Both the position numbers and the translations under genes were made by a program. Source: Bacteroidaceae bacterium (GTDB lineage Bacteria; Bacteroidota; Bacteroidia; Bacteroidales; Bacteroidaceae). Taken from it: a DNA stretch of 37,300 nt. How positions within the stretch are numbered: position 1 is the stretch's first letter; each line of letters begins with the position of its first letter. The notes beneath the pieces are model-generated. The model ran no database searches. It was not told the origin of the DNA and saw nothing but the letters and a program-made list of their open reading frames with translations. The stretch is from the NCBI GenBank assembly GCA_024401165.1, contig JAKSLN010000013.1:1-37300 (forward strand), read 5' to 3'. Positions 24,821-33,277 of this stretch are shown in pieces.

Positions 24821-25504
24821 TCAGTCTTCGGCCGTGACCTTCTTTCTGTTGCCGAAGCTTACGATCTGACCATCTGTAACCTCCTCAGGCATGGGAGCAG
24901 CGATGGAGTCGTTGGCCTCTCCTGAGCGTGTCTTGGCGTAGTAGTAACCTCCACCGTAGTAGTTGTTGTACCAACCGCCGTACCAGTCGGTGCGACCGCC
25001 GTAGCCGTAGGTGTTAACGTAGGGTGTCCAGTTGTAGTAGTCAGCAATCTTGCGAAGCTTGAAACCTTCGTTCGAGTTGTCGAAGTAGCCTGTGAAGTAG
25101 TCGTTCGTCATGTGATAGTCATAGATGTCGGTATCCATGTCGGGGAACTCGTAGTAGCGCAGCTGCACAATGCCGTTTACGATTCTCCAGTCGAACTTGT
25201 GATAGATGTACTCGTAGGGACCGTACTCGTAGAAGTCAACCTGCTTTCCGTATCCATAGGTAGCACCGTTGTGGTCGGGGTAGAAGACAACGTCCGTATC
25301 GTAGCTGTCGAAGATCTCCGTATAGCGACGTCCTCTGTAGGTGAATGTGTAGGTGTAGTTCATACCGAAGTCGCCGGTCCACTGTCCAGACAGCGCCTTT
25401 GACTGGTCGTAGTCGTTGTCGTCGTACCAAACGTCGCAAGAAGTAAATGCGGTGCAGGCCATCAGAGCCATCAAGATGTTCAGGAAGTAATACTTTGTCT
25501 TCAT
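24821..25504 (-). CDS. tyrosine-rich hypothetical lipoprotein
   Basis: I do not recognise a named family. The 227-residue product has a signal peptide and a lipobox ending FTSC (Cys23), so it should be lipidated and exported. The mature protein starts with an acidic stretch (DVWYDDNDYD), followed by LSGQWTGDFG, similar to the start of small beta-barrel lipocalin-like lipoproteins. It then becomes very rich in Tyr, Gly and Asp, with runs such as YNNYYGGGYYY near residues 180-190. Two copies of YGYG occur. The C-terminal 30 residues are more polar. It has its own promoter box at 25568 and converges on the efflux operon. Confidence 0.8.
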   Translation of the reverse strand: MKTKYYFLNILMALMACTAFTSCDVWYDDNDYDQSKALSGQWTGDFGMNYTYTFTYRGRRYTEIFDSYDTDVVFYPDHNGATYGYGKQVDFYEYGPYEYIYHKFDWRIVNGIVQLRYYEFPDMDTDIYDYHMTNDYFTGYFDNSNEGFKLRKIADYYNWTPYVNTYGYGGRTDWYGGWYNNYYGGGYYYAKTRSGEANDSIAAPMPEEVTDGQIVSFGNRKKVTAED

Positions 25505-25567
25505 ATTCGTGTCGATTTTAGCGTTATTGAACCTTTGTTATTTCTCTCGTTGTCTTGTTTGATGTTG

Positions 25568-25575
25568 CAAAGGTA
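25568..25575 (-). promoter_or_regulatory. -7 promoter box for tyrosine-rich lipoprotein
   Basis: On the minus strand this reads TACCTTTG, a match to TAnnTTTG, 64 bases before the start at 25504. It sits inside a short palindrome (TGTTG ... CAACA, 25563-25580), which could be an operator. Confidence 0.6.
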
Positions 25576-25691
25576 CAACACTTTTGGGATATTCAAAAGG
25601 GATTTTGCAGAATCGTCGGTAGGATTTTCCCTATGGCGAATAGGGGAGAGGGGGCATTGTCTATCTTCAAGTTGGGGGGAGCAAGCAGCAG

Positions 25692-27173
25692 TTACGATTG
25701 CTCAACTTTCTGGATGCCCCTCTTTTCTGCCTCTTCGAGGAGGAATTTGAAGGCCGCCTCGTGCGTATTCTCTATGCGGCTTTCCCAGATGGCGTCCTTG
25801 ATGGCCTGCTTCAAGTCGCCTACCACTCGGCAGGGTGAGAGACCGAACGTCTGCATGATTTCTTCACCCGAGATGGGGTTCACCCAGGTGCGGTAGTTGT
25901 CGCGTTCTTGCAGGTCTTTCAGTTTCTCGCGTACCAGTTTGAAGTTGTCCAGGAAACGCTGTTTCTTCTCGCGGTTCTTGCTCGTGATGTCCGCCTCGCA
26001 CAAGCACATCAGGTCATCGATGTCTTCGCCCGCCTCAAACAGCAGTCGTCTTACGGCACTGTCTGTCACCTCCTCGTCGGCAATGGCGATGGGGCGCATG
26101 TGCAGGCTCACTAGTTTCTGTACGTATTTCATGCGCTCGTCCATGGGCAACTTCATGCGTCTGAAGATGTTGGGCACCATCTTTTCGCCCAGGAAGTTAT
26201 GGTTGTGGAACGTCCAACCCACTCCTTGCTCCCAACGCTTGGAGCGTGGCTTGCCGATGTCATGCAGGAGAGCAGCCCAGCGGAGCCACAGAGTTCCCCC
26301 ATTGTCTTTTTCTCCTTCGGGAGTCGGGGCTGATGCAATGTTCTCCAGTACCTCCATGGTGTGGAAGAAATTGTCCTTGTGGGCACGTCCGTTGACCGTC
26401 TCGACACCCTCCAGCGCAGCCAGTTCGGGGAAGATGATTGCCAGCAGACCACAGCGGCTCAGGTCCACCCAACCCTTGCTGGGGTGGGGGGCCATCATAA
26501 TCTTGTTCAGTTCGTCGATGATGCGTTCCTGTGAGATAATCTTGATGCGCTCGCGGTTACGTTCCAGAGCATCGAATGTCTCTTCGTCGATCTGGAAGTT
26601 CAACTGTGTGGCAAAGCGGATGGCACGCAGCATGCGCAAGGGGTCGTCCGAGAAGGTGATGTCGGGGTCCAGCGGAGTGCGTATCAGGTGATCCTCCATG
26701 TCGTAGAGGCCCTCGAAACGGTCAATCAGTTGACCGAAGGTCTGGCGGTTGAGACTGATTGCCAAGGCGTTGATTGTCAGGTCGCGACGGTCCAGGTCGT
26801 CCTCCAATGTGCCATCCTCAACGATGGGCTTGCGCGAGTCGCGGTTGTAGCTTTCGCGTCGTGCACCGACAAACTCTAGTTCCGTCTCGCCACATTTCAC
26901 CTGTGCCGTGCCGAAGTTCTTGAACACGCTCAGATGTGCCTTCCGGTGCATCTTGCGCAGTTTCTTTGTCAATGCCTCGGCCACGCCGATGCCGCTTCCC
27001 ACCACTACGATGTCGATGTCCTTCGATGGGCGTTCCAGAAAGATGTCGCGTACGTATCCGCCTACGACGTAGCACTCCACGCCCAGTTCGTCGGCCGTGT
27101 CGCCCACCAGGTGAAACACCTCGTTCCCCTCCAGTATCTCTGCCAGTTCGGCATCGCTCAGCTCAGTTCTCAT
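25692..27173 (-). CDS. CCA tRNA nucleotidyltransferase / poly(A) polymerase family protein with HD domain
   Basis: This family adds or repairs the 3' CCA of tRNA, using CTP and ATP without a template. The start at 27173 gives 493 residues. The polymerase head has CYVVGGYVRDIFLERPSKDIDIVV, where GG and DxD (DID) are the nucleotidyltransferase motif, then RRDLTINALAISL and the RNA-binding domain. An HD domain follows (LLHDIGKPRSK, with the His-Asp pair). The open frame continues upstream to 27260, but a -7 box at 27206-27213 places transcription start inside that extension, supporting 27173. It could be a CCA enzyme or a poly(A) polymerase; the HD domain and phylum favour CCA. Confidence 0.92.
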   Translation of the reverse strand: MRTELSDAELAEILEGNEVFHLVGDTADELGVECYVVGGYVRDIFLERPSKDIDIVVVGSGIGVAEALTKKLRKMHRKAHLSVFKNFGTAQVKCGETELEFVGARRESYNRDSRKPIVEDGTLEDDLDRRDLTINALAISLNRQTFGQLIDRFEGLYDMEDHLIRTPLDPDITFSDDPLRMLRAIRFATQLNFQIDEETFDALERNRERIKIISQERIIDELNKIMMAPHPSKGWVDLSRCGLLAIIFPELAALEGVETVNGRAHKDNFFHTMEVLENIASAPTPEGEKDNGGTLWLRWAALLHDIGKPRSKRWEQGVGWTFHNHNFLGEKMVPNIFRRMKLPMDERMKYVQKLVSLHMRPIAIADEEVTDSAVRRLLFEAGEDIDDLMCLCEADITSKNREKKQRFLDNFKLVREKLKDLQERDNYRTWVNPISGEEIMQTFGLSPCRVVGDLKQAIKDAIWESRIENTHEAAFKFLLEEAEKRGIQKVEQS

Positions 27174-27205
27174 CTCTTTGCTTCGTCTACATTGATTTTT
27201 ATACG

Positions 27206-27213
27206 CAAAAGTA
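27206..27213 (-). promoter_or_regulatory. -7 promoter box for CCA-adding enzyme
   Basis: TACTTTTG on the minus strand matches TAnnTTTG, 33 bases before the chosen start at 27173. It lies in a short palindrome (GCAAA ... TTTGC, 27205-27222). Confidence 0.6.
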
Positions 27214-27338
27214 CGACTTTGCAGGCGGATATGCAAGAAAGTCCGTCGCTTACATGTCATTTGGCTGACATTTTAACAAAAGTTAGCGGAAAAAGTAAGA
27301 TTTCGTCCTTTTTTTAGCATCATTTAGAGAAAAATCTG

Positions 27339-27346
27339 TAAATTTG
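27339..27346 (+). promoter_or_regulatory. -7 promoter box for the protease cassettes
   Basis: TAAATTTG matches TAnnTTTG, 40 bases before the first C10 protease start. No comparable box was seen before the second protease, suggesting one transcript for all four genes. Confidence 0.55.
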
Positions 27347-27385
27347 CGAAATACGAGAATATTATCAAATAAATTTAATACTATT

Positions 27386-29911
27386 ATGAAACATTTATTC
27401 ACCCTTGTTTCCTTGTTTCTGGTCGGTCTCATGGTACAGGCCCAGACCGTAACGCTTGAGACAGCCCAAGAGCGTGCGTCGTCGTTCCTCAAGACCCATC
27501 GAACCCACGCCAATGCTGTACAGGCCAAGACGCCTAACCTCACCCTTGCACATCGTGCAACGGATGCTACCGGTTCGGAGGTTTACTACTATGTGTTTAA
27601 CAACGAGGCTGGCGGTTTCGTCATCGTGGGTGGTGACGATGCTGCCAAGCAAATCATCGGTTATAGCAGCGAGGGCAGCTTCAATTACAGTCAGATGCCC
27701 GAAAATATGAAAACCTGGCTCGGGCAGTACGACCGCCAGATCAGTCATGCCATTCGCGAAGTCAAGGCCGGACGTGCTGAACTGCGCCCCGAAGTTGCCG
27801 TGACGCGTGCTGGTGGCAAGTCTGACGTCGCAGTCCTCATGTCTACCCAGTGGAACCAAAGTTCTCCTTATAATAACGCAATTCCAAGTCTTGGGTCTTC
27901 CTATGATCCACTCGTAACCGGTTGTGTGGCAACTGCAGGTGCTCAGGTGATGAAGTACTATAATTACCCCACACAAGGTGTTGGTAGTAACTCTTATAAT
28001 AAGACATGGGGTGCACCCATAGGCACCAAGACCTTTGAAGCCAACTTTGGTGCTACAACCTACGATTGGGCCAACATGCTCGACTCGTACAGCTCATCTG
28101 CCAATGCAGCAGAGAAGCAAGCCGTAGCAACCCTCATGTACCACGTTGGCGTGTCTGTCAATATGAATTATGGACAGGCTGGAACTGGTGGTTCCAGTGC
28201 TGCTTCTCTAGGTCTGGGTTCTGCTCTCATCAACAACTTCAAGTATGACAAGGGTATGACTTATCAGGTTCGCAACGTCTACACCGATGCCGAGTGGGAG
28301 GACATGGTCTATGGCGAGCTGGCAGCCAGTCGCCCCGTGCTCTATAGCGGCCGAACCAGTACAAGTGGTCATGCGTTCGTTTGTGATGGTTATCGCCAGT
28401 CCGACAATACCTTCCACATCAACTGGGGATGGGGCGGTCTGGCCGATGGTTATTACACCCTTTCTGGTGCTACTGCACTTACGCCCAGTGGAGTTGGCAT
28501 TGGTGGTGGTTCTGGTTCTGGTGGTTACAACCAGGAACAAGCAGCCATCATTGGTATTCAGCCCGACAAGGGTTCACAGCCTGTTGTCAATGTTGTATTG
28601 AGCGAAATTCCCGACAACAGCATCAGTTATACACTTTCAACAGCAACAGTTACTGCTGGTAGTAGTATACAGATTATGAATAAGATATTTCTCATTGACG
28701 GAAATCCCAAAGAGTTCGCCTTCTTCACTAACTACAGTCTCTGTGTCTCGCAGATTACCTATGGTGTTCGCCTTCAAAACGCAGAGCATTCATACGATAT
28801 CTTGATTAATACGCAGGATTTCAATCCCGGTGGCGGTCCTCTGTCCAGAGATTTCACCGTTCCCACGTCTGTTGCTGCCGGTACCTACACTGTAACTCCT
28901 ATCTACAAGGACTATCAAGGTAATTGGAAGCAGGTTAAGGGTGACCTCTCTGCTGCTCCCTCGCTCACTGTCACTGCACCTACGTTAAACCTCTATCTGA
29001 CAGCGCCCCTTGCCATTAGCAACGAGAAGTATGCTATACCAGATAGCTACAAGTTCACCTTCACGGTAAAGAATAATACTGGTAGTGCATATAATGGTAA
29101 CCTAAGTTTGATTGTGTTCAAAGAGAATACTCCTAACAGTGGCAACTATTCATCTATTTGCTATTATCAGCTCAACTCTAATTTTGCGGCAAATGAAGAG
29201 AAACCCTTTGTGATTGATGAGAATACGACTGCCAAGTTATATACTGGTGGTGCAACCATCGCTTCTGCGGGTGCAGCAAACTATTTGTTAGTATTACGAG
29301 ATGGTGCTACTCAGATTGCATATGAAGAATTTTGTGTTACCGCTCCCAATCCCATTAACTACACCCTTTCATCTGTAGGATGGGGAACCATCTGTCTGCC
29401 TTACGACGCAGAAATTCCTGCAGGTTGGACTGTATACAGCGTGACCAACGTCAATGGTTCTGGTCTTGTCAAGAGTGAGGTTACTGACATGCTCCACATG
29501 AATACGCCCTACCTCGTCAAGGGTGCTGCCGGTACTTACAACTTCACTGGTCCTATCACACCCGTGGGTCTCTACTGTCGTGGTTGCCTCACAGGTAACA
29601 CACAGACGACTACCGTCTATGCACCTGTCAACAACTATGTGCTTCAGAATATCCCCAGCAGGGACGGTTTGGCATTCTACAAGGTCGAGAACAGCAATGC
29701 ACAGCGTGTGAAGCAGTATTCTGCCTTCCTCAGCATGCCCAGTTCGGCCAGCACGCTCTTCTTCCTCGATGAAGACGAGGTGACAGCCGTCGAGTCAATT
29801 CCTACGGTACAGGCTCCCAGCGGCGTCTACTACAACATTATGGGCCAGCAGGTTCGTCCTGGCACCAAGGGTATCGTAATTAGTAACGGCAAAAAATACT
29901 TGAACAAATGA
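27386..29911 (+). CDS. secreted C10 family cysteine protease (streptopain/interpain type), copy 1
   Basis: C10 peptidases are papain-fold proteases such as streptococcal SpeB and Prevotella interpain A. The 841-residue product has a signal peptide ending VQAQ, a propeptide of the Spi/streptopain-inhibitor type (about residues 21-115, with YYYVFNNEAGGFVIVGGDD), and a catalytic domain with Cys180 (VTGCVATAGAQVMKYY) and His329 (SGHAFVCDGY), followed by HINWGWGG. Several beta-rich repeats follow. The C-terminal region starts near INYTLSSVGWGTICLPY and ends in a short tail, VYYNIMGQQVRPGTKGIVIS, then NGKKYLNK. That tail resembles Prevotella C-terminal sorting sequences and may be a T9SS signal. 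The stop overlaps the next start (ATGA at 29908). Confidence 0.94.
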   Translation: MKHLFTLVSLFLVGLMVQAQTVTLETAQERASSFLKTHRTHANAVQAKTPNLTLAHRATDATGSEVYYYVFNNEAGGFVIVGGDDAAKQIIGYSSEGSFNYSQMPENMKTWLGQYDRQISHAIREVKAGRAELRPEVAVTRAGGKSDVAVLMSTQWNQSSPYNNAIPSLGSSYDPLVTGCVATAGAQVMKYYNYPTQGVGSNSYNKTWGAPIGTKTFEANFGATTYDWANMLDSYSSSANAAEKQAVATLMYHVGVSVNMNYGQAGTGGSSAASLGLGSALINNFKYDKGMTYQVRNVYTDAEWEDMVYGELAASRPVLYSGRTSTSGHAFVCDGYRQSDNTFHINWGWGGLADGYYTLSGATALTPSGVGIGGGSGSGGYNQEQAAIIGIQPDKGSQPVVNVVLSEIPDNSISYTLSTATVTAGSSIQIMNKIFLIDGNPKEFAFFTNYSLCVSQITYGVRLQNAEHSYDILINTQDFNPGGGPLSRDFTVPTSVAAGTYTVTPIYKDYQGNWKQVKGDLSAAPSLTVTAPTLNLYLTAPLAISNEKYAIPDSYKFTFTVKNNTGSAYNGNLSLIVFKENTPNSGNYSSICYYQLNSNFAANEEKPFVIDENTTAKLYTGGATIASAGAANYLLVLRDGATQIAYEEFCVTAPNPINYTLSSVGWGTICLPYDAEIPAGWTVYSVTNVNGSGLVKSEVTDMLHMNTPYLVKGAAGTYNFTGPITPVGLYCRGCLTGNTQTTTVYAPVNNYVLQNIPSRDGLAFYKVENSNAQRVKQYSAFLSMPSSASTLFFLDEDEVTAVESIPTVQAPSGVYYNIMGQQVRPGTKGIVISNGKKYLNK
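27432..27645 (+). repeat. 214-bp exact repeat, copy 1 (protease signal/propeptide)
   Basis: This is identical base for base to 30171-30384. It covers the end of the signal peptide and most of the N-terminal propeptide; sequences diverge sharply on both sides. Confidence 0.95.
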
Positions 29912-29927
29912 AAAAGACATATATCAC
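29774..29927 (+). repeat. 154-bp exact repeat, copy 1 (protease tail and small-protein start)
   Basis: This is identical to 32858-33011. It covers the last 45 or so codons of the protease and the first codons of the 62-residue protein. Beyond it the small genes remain nearly identical. Confidence 0.95.
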
Positions 29928-30096
29928 CCCTAGCACCAGAGTTGTGCTGGTAGAAGACGAGAACATCATTGCCAGTTCTCCTGGCGTATCAGGATACTTC
30001 TCAGATATCACAGAGGATAACCTCGTACGAGAAAACTTCCTCGACCTCGACATCGGTGACATGGGCGATGAAGTAACTGGCGAAGGTTGGTGGTAA
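29908..30096 (+). CDS. 62-residue acidic protein coupled to C10 protease, copy 1
   Basis: I do not recognise a named family, although short Bacteroidales proteins that start MKKTYI-P are common. The 62-residue product has no signal peptide or membrane segment. It starts MKKTYITPSTRVVLVEDENI, is rich in Asp and Glu in its second half (DITEDN, DLDIGDMGDE), and ends EGWW. Its start codon overlaps the protease stop (ATGA), so it should be made in proportion to the protease. Possible roles are a cytoplasmic inhibitor or chaperone for the protease, as with Spi/staphostatin partners of other cysteine proteases, or a precursor peptide. Neither is shown by sequence. Copy 2 at 32992 is identical at 60 of 62 residues. 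Confidence 0.85.
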   Translation: MKKTYITPSTRVVLVEDENIIASSPGVSGYFSDITEDNLVRENFLDLDIGDMGDEVTGEGWW

Positions 30097-30124
30097 ACAA
30101 ACGTTTTTACATTATATATTATTT

Positions 30125-32995
30125 ATGAAACATTTATTCACTCTTGTCTCTTTGTTTTTGGTCGGCTTAGTGGTACAGGCCCAGACCGTAACGCTTGAGA
30201 CAGCCCAAGAGCGTGCGTCGTCGTTCCTCAAGACCCATCGAACCCACGCCAATGCTGTACAGGCCAAGACGCCTAACCTCACCCTTGCACATCGTGCAAC
30301 GGATGCTACCGGTTCGGAGGTTTACTACTATGTGTTTAACAACGAGGCTGGCGGTTTCGTCATCGTGGGTGGTGACGATGCTGCAGAAGAAATCCTTGGT
30401 TATAGCAGCGAAGGTAGCTTCGACGATAAGACGCTGCCTCCCAACTTCCGCTGGTGGCTGTCTGTGTACAGTAATCAGATTGCCTCTGCCATTCACGCCG
30501 TTAAGGATGGCAGTCTTGACCTCCGAGCAGCGAAAGCAAGTCGTGCCAAGCGCAAGGCTCCACGCAGCGACATCTCCAATATGCTCATAAGCAGCGGCGA
30601 GGAAATTAGTTGGGGTCAGTCAACACCCTTTAACTGTCTCATTCCTTTTGGACAAGATCCTGACCCTGTAGTTACGGGTTGTACTGCAACGGCCTATGCC
30701 CAACTAATGTACTTCTATAAATATCCATCTGCTGGTGTAGGTTCGAAGTCATATCTACATAATGTTTATGATGACAATACAAAAACAACCTATAAGTCAG
30801 CTACGTTCTCTGCTGACTTCTCGACTCCATTGAACTGGCCTGCCATGAAACCTAAGTACGCGAGTAGTTGGGAAAATAATGGTTCCGAGAATGCTGTGGC
30901 ATCGCTGATGTACAAGGTTGCGGTGGCTTCCGATATGAACTTCGGACGTCATTCTACTGGTGGTTCTGGAGCAAATGCAAAAAAGGCAGGTGCAGCGCTT
31001 GTAAAATATTTCAACTATGACAAGAGTATAAAGACTGATGCACGCGAATACTTTACAGACGACCAGTGGGAGTCTTTGATATATAATGAACTGAGAGCCG
31101 GTCGTCCTTTGATCTACAGTGGTTTTGATACCCCGACGGCAGGACATACGTTTATCTGTACAGGTTATCAGGCCAGTTCGAACAAGTTCTACATCAACTG
31201 GGGCTGGACAGGCAAATATAATGGTTATTTCGTCTTGACGCCTACTATGTCCGATAAAGCTCTTGCTCCCAATGGAACTGGTATTGGCGGCAGCGCTGAG
31301 GATGCTTCATACATACTTTTTCAGGAGATTGTCTATCAGATTAAGCCAGATGCAGGAGGAAAGGCGATTATTAGAGGTCGTGCGAATGACATAACGATGA
31401 ACAAGACAAATGCCCAAGCAGGCGAGGATGTAAATCTCATCAGTGGAATTATAAACGGGGGCATGTTTAATGTCGATATGACTATTGGTGTACGTCTTCA
31501 GAATACGGCTGATCCAAGCGATGTTATTAACGTAACTTCTCAAACTTGGACGAATGTAGGATCGGGTGCTGGTAATAGTTATAGTTTCACGGTTCCAACT
31601 ACTTGTCAGGCAGGCAAATCCTATTACGTTAATCCCATCTTCAAGGATGAGAATGGTACTTGGCAAGATGCAGAAGTACCTGCAAGTGTAGTTCGTCCAA
31701 CATTGGCAATCGATAATACGCATTATTCGTTTGATTATAGTGCGTATACTATTTCTGTAACCTCAGCTACATATGGTGATCCAATTAAGACTTCTCCAGC
31801 TTCGTTACATAATTTATCTGGTATTGATGTAAGCAAAGTTCCCGTAGCCCTGATGTTTATAAACACCATGGACGCTTCTGATAAGGTTGTAGTTGAAACG
31901 GGTACGCTAACAATGTCTGCTGGTTCTTATTACAATGAAAGTTATTCTTTTAGTACCAAAACTCCATTGGATTTGGCTCCAGGCCAGTCTTACAAGGTTG
32001 TTCCAGTATTCAAGGATGCAGATGATGTTTGGAAAATCTTCGTCCTTGATGGTGCTCAAGTAGATCAGATTCTGACTGTTACCGCTCCCGATAACATCAT
32101 AGTTTCAGAACCCATGAAGTCAACCAATGGGGGCTACGTTGTAACTAAGGATGATTTGAATGTCAAATTCAAACTTGAAAATAGAACTGGAGCATCCAAG
32201 ACTATCGATCTAAGAGTTTTCATCTTCCCCAAGGGAGGTGGATATAGTGTAGGTAGCTTCCGGATTTCCGCGCTTACTATGGCCGATGGCGAAGAACTGT
32301 CGTTCTCACTTACTGGTACTGATTTTGGAAGTGCTACACTTACAGAAGGAGAGGATTATTATTACCGTGTACGTGATGGAGGTAGTGTGAATTTGATCAA
32401 TCTTTATCCAAATCAGGAAATTTACGTTCGTCCTGCCCTTCCCATCAACTACACGCTCACCGGTGCTGGTTGGGGAACCATCTGTCTGCCCTATGAGGCT
32501 GCTGTTCCTGCAGGTCTGAAGGCATACGAAGTAACGAATGTAATCTCTGATGTTTTGCAGACAGCCGAGGTTGCCAAACTGGAGATGAACAAGCCTTACT
32601 TGCTCAAGGGTACTCCTGACACATACAACTTCAACGGTCCTACTACTCCCGAGGGAACTTGGAACAACGGGTGCCTGGTAGGTAATACCCAGACTGCCGT
32701 AACCTATGCTCCTGCCGACAGCTACGTGCTTCAGAACCTGGCTAGCGACGGCGTTGCTTTCTACCGCGTGTCGGCAGACAACACCCAGAAGGTCAAGCAA
32801 TACTCTGCCTATCTGAATGTACCTGCTGTAGTAACCAGCATTTTCCTTCCCGAGAGCGACGAGGTGACAGCCGTCGAGTCAATTCCTACGGTACAGGCTC
32901 CCAGCGGCGTCTACTACAACATTATGGGCCAGCAGGTTCGTCCTGGCACCAAGGGTATCGTAATTAGTAACGGCAAAAAATACTTGAACAAATGA
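30125..32995 (+). CDS. secreted C10 family cysteine protease (streptopain/interpain type), copy 2
   Basis: The 956-residue product has the same signal peptide and propeptide as copy 1 and the same end, but a different middle. Catalytic Cys186 lies in VTGCTATAYAQLMYFY and His341 in AGHTFICTGY, followed by YINWGWTG. After the catalytic domain it carries an extra beta-rich segment relative to copy 1, more AT-rich around 31400-32400. It then has the shared module starting INYTLTGAGWGTICLPYEA and a tail identical to copy 1 in its last 45 or so residues. It starts 28 bases after the first 62-residue gene with no promoter box seen. The specificity probably differs from copy 1 because substrate-facing regions have diverged; that is inference. 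Confidence 0.94.
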   Translation: MKHLFTLVSLFLVGLVVQAQTVTLETAQERASSFLKTHRTHANAVQAKTPNLTLAHRATDATGSEVYYYVFNNEAGGFVIVGGDDAAEEILGYSSEGSFDDKTLPPNFRWWLSVYSNQIASAIHAVKDGSLDLRAAKASRAKRKAPRSDISNMLISSGEEISWGQSTPFNCLIPFGQDPDPVVTGCTATAYAQLMYFYKYPSAGVGSKSYLHNVYDDNTKTTYKSATFSADFSTPLNWPAMKPKYASSWENNGSENAVASLMYKVAVASDMNFGRHSTGGSGANAKKAGAALVKYFNYDKSIKTDAREYFTDDQWESLIYNELRAGRPLIYSGFDTPTAGHTFICTGYQASSNKFYINWGWTGKYNGYFVLTPTMSDKALAPNGTGIGGSAEDASYILFQEIVYQIKPDAGGKAIIRGRANDITMNKTNAQAGEDVNLISGIINGGMFNVDMTIGVRLQNTADPSDVINVTSQTWTNVGSGAGNSYSFTVPTTCQAGKSYYVNPIFKDENGTWQDAEVPASVVRPTLAIDNTHYSFDYSAYTISVTSATYGDPIKTSPASLHNLSGIDVSKVPVALMFINTMDASDKVVVETGTLTMSAGSYYNESYSFSTKTPLDLAPGQSYKVVPVFKDADDVWKIFVLDGAQVDQILTVTAPDNIIVSEPMKSTNGGYVVTKDDLNVKFKLENRTGASKTIDLRVFIFPKGGGYSVGSFRISALTMADGEELSFSLTGTDFGSATLTEGEDYYYRVRDGGSVNLINLYPNQEIYVRPALPINYTLTGAGWGTICLPYEAAVPAGLKAYEVTNVISDVLQTAEVAKLEMNKPYLLKGTPDTYNFNGPTTPEGTWNNGCLVGNTQTAVTYAPADSYVLQNLASDGVAFYRVSADNTQKVKQYSAYLNVPAVVTSIFLPESDEVTAVESIPTVQAPSGVYYNIMGQQVRPGTKGIVISNGKKYLNK
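30171..30384 (+). repeat. 214-bp exact repeat, copy 2
   Basis: This is identical to 27432-27645, at an offset of 2739. Confidence 0.95.
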
Positions 32996-33011
32996 AAAAG
33001 ACATATATCAC
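32858..33011 (+). repeat. 154-bp exact repeat, copy 2
   Basis: This is identical to 29774-29927, at an offset of 3084. The offset differs from that of the 214-bp repeat because the protease middles differ in length by 345 bases. Confidence 0.95.
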
Positions 33012-33180
33012 ACCCAGCACCAGAGTCGTGCTGGTAGAAGACGAGAACATCATAGCCAGTTCTCCTGGCGTATCGGGATACTTCTCTGATCCCACAGAGG
33101 ATAACCTCGTACGAGAAAACTTCCTCGACATCGACATCGGTGACATGGGCGACGAAGTAACTGGCGAAGGTTGGTGGTAA
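32992..33180 (+). CDS. 62-residue acidic protein coupled to C10 protease, copy 2
   Basis: This is the paralogue of the gene at 29908, differing at two residues (Ile34 to Pro, Leu47 to Ile). It has the same ATGA overlap with the preceding protease and the same EGWW end. Retention of near identity while the proteases diverged suggests either very recent copying or a shared partner. A terminator follows 30 bases later, ending the four-gene unit. The function is unknown. Confidence 0.85.
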   Translation: MKKTYITPSTRVVLVEDENIIASSPGVSGYFSDPTEDNLVRENFLDIDIGDMGDEVTGEGWW

Positions 33181-33210
33181 TCCTTCTTCCCGGAAACATC
33201 ACATAAAGGG

Positions 33211-33241
33211 AGAGACCGCTTTTTGAGCGGTCTCTTTCTTA
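33211..33241 (+). terminator. terminator after the protease cassettes
   Basis: A perfect 10-bp stem (AGAGACCGCT at 33211-33220, AGCGGTCTCT at 33226-33235) with loop TTTTG is followed by TTCTTATT. It lies between convergent units and may also act on the ABC transporter transcript. Confidence 0.88.
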
Positions 33242-33277
33242 TTATAGGAAGTTCAATAAGATGAAGGTGCTTTGATA

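Noticed and set aside
25629-25645. terminator between the CCA enzyme and the lipoprotein gene
   Set aside because: CCCTAT/ATAGGG forms a short stem, but no T-run follows on the minus strand.
27174-27260. longer N-terminus for the CCA enzyme
   Set aside because: The promoter box at 27206-27213 lies inside the extension and the extra residues do not resemble the family.
29908-30096. calling the 62-residue protein a protease inhibitor
   Set aside because: Position and coupling are suggestive, but there is no sequence likeness to Spi or staphostatins that I can show.
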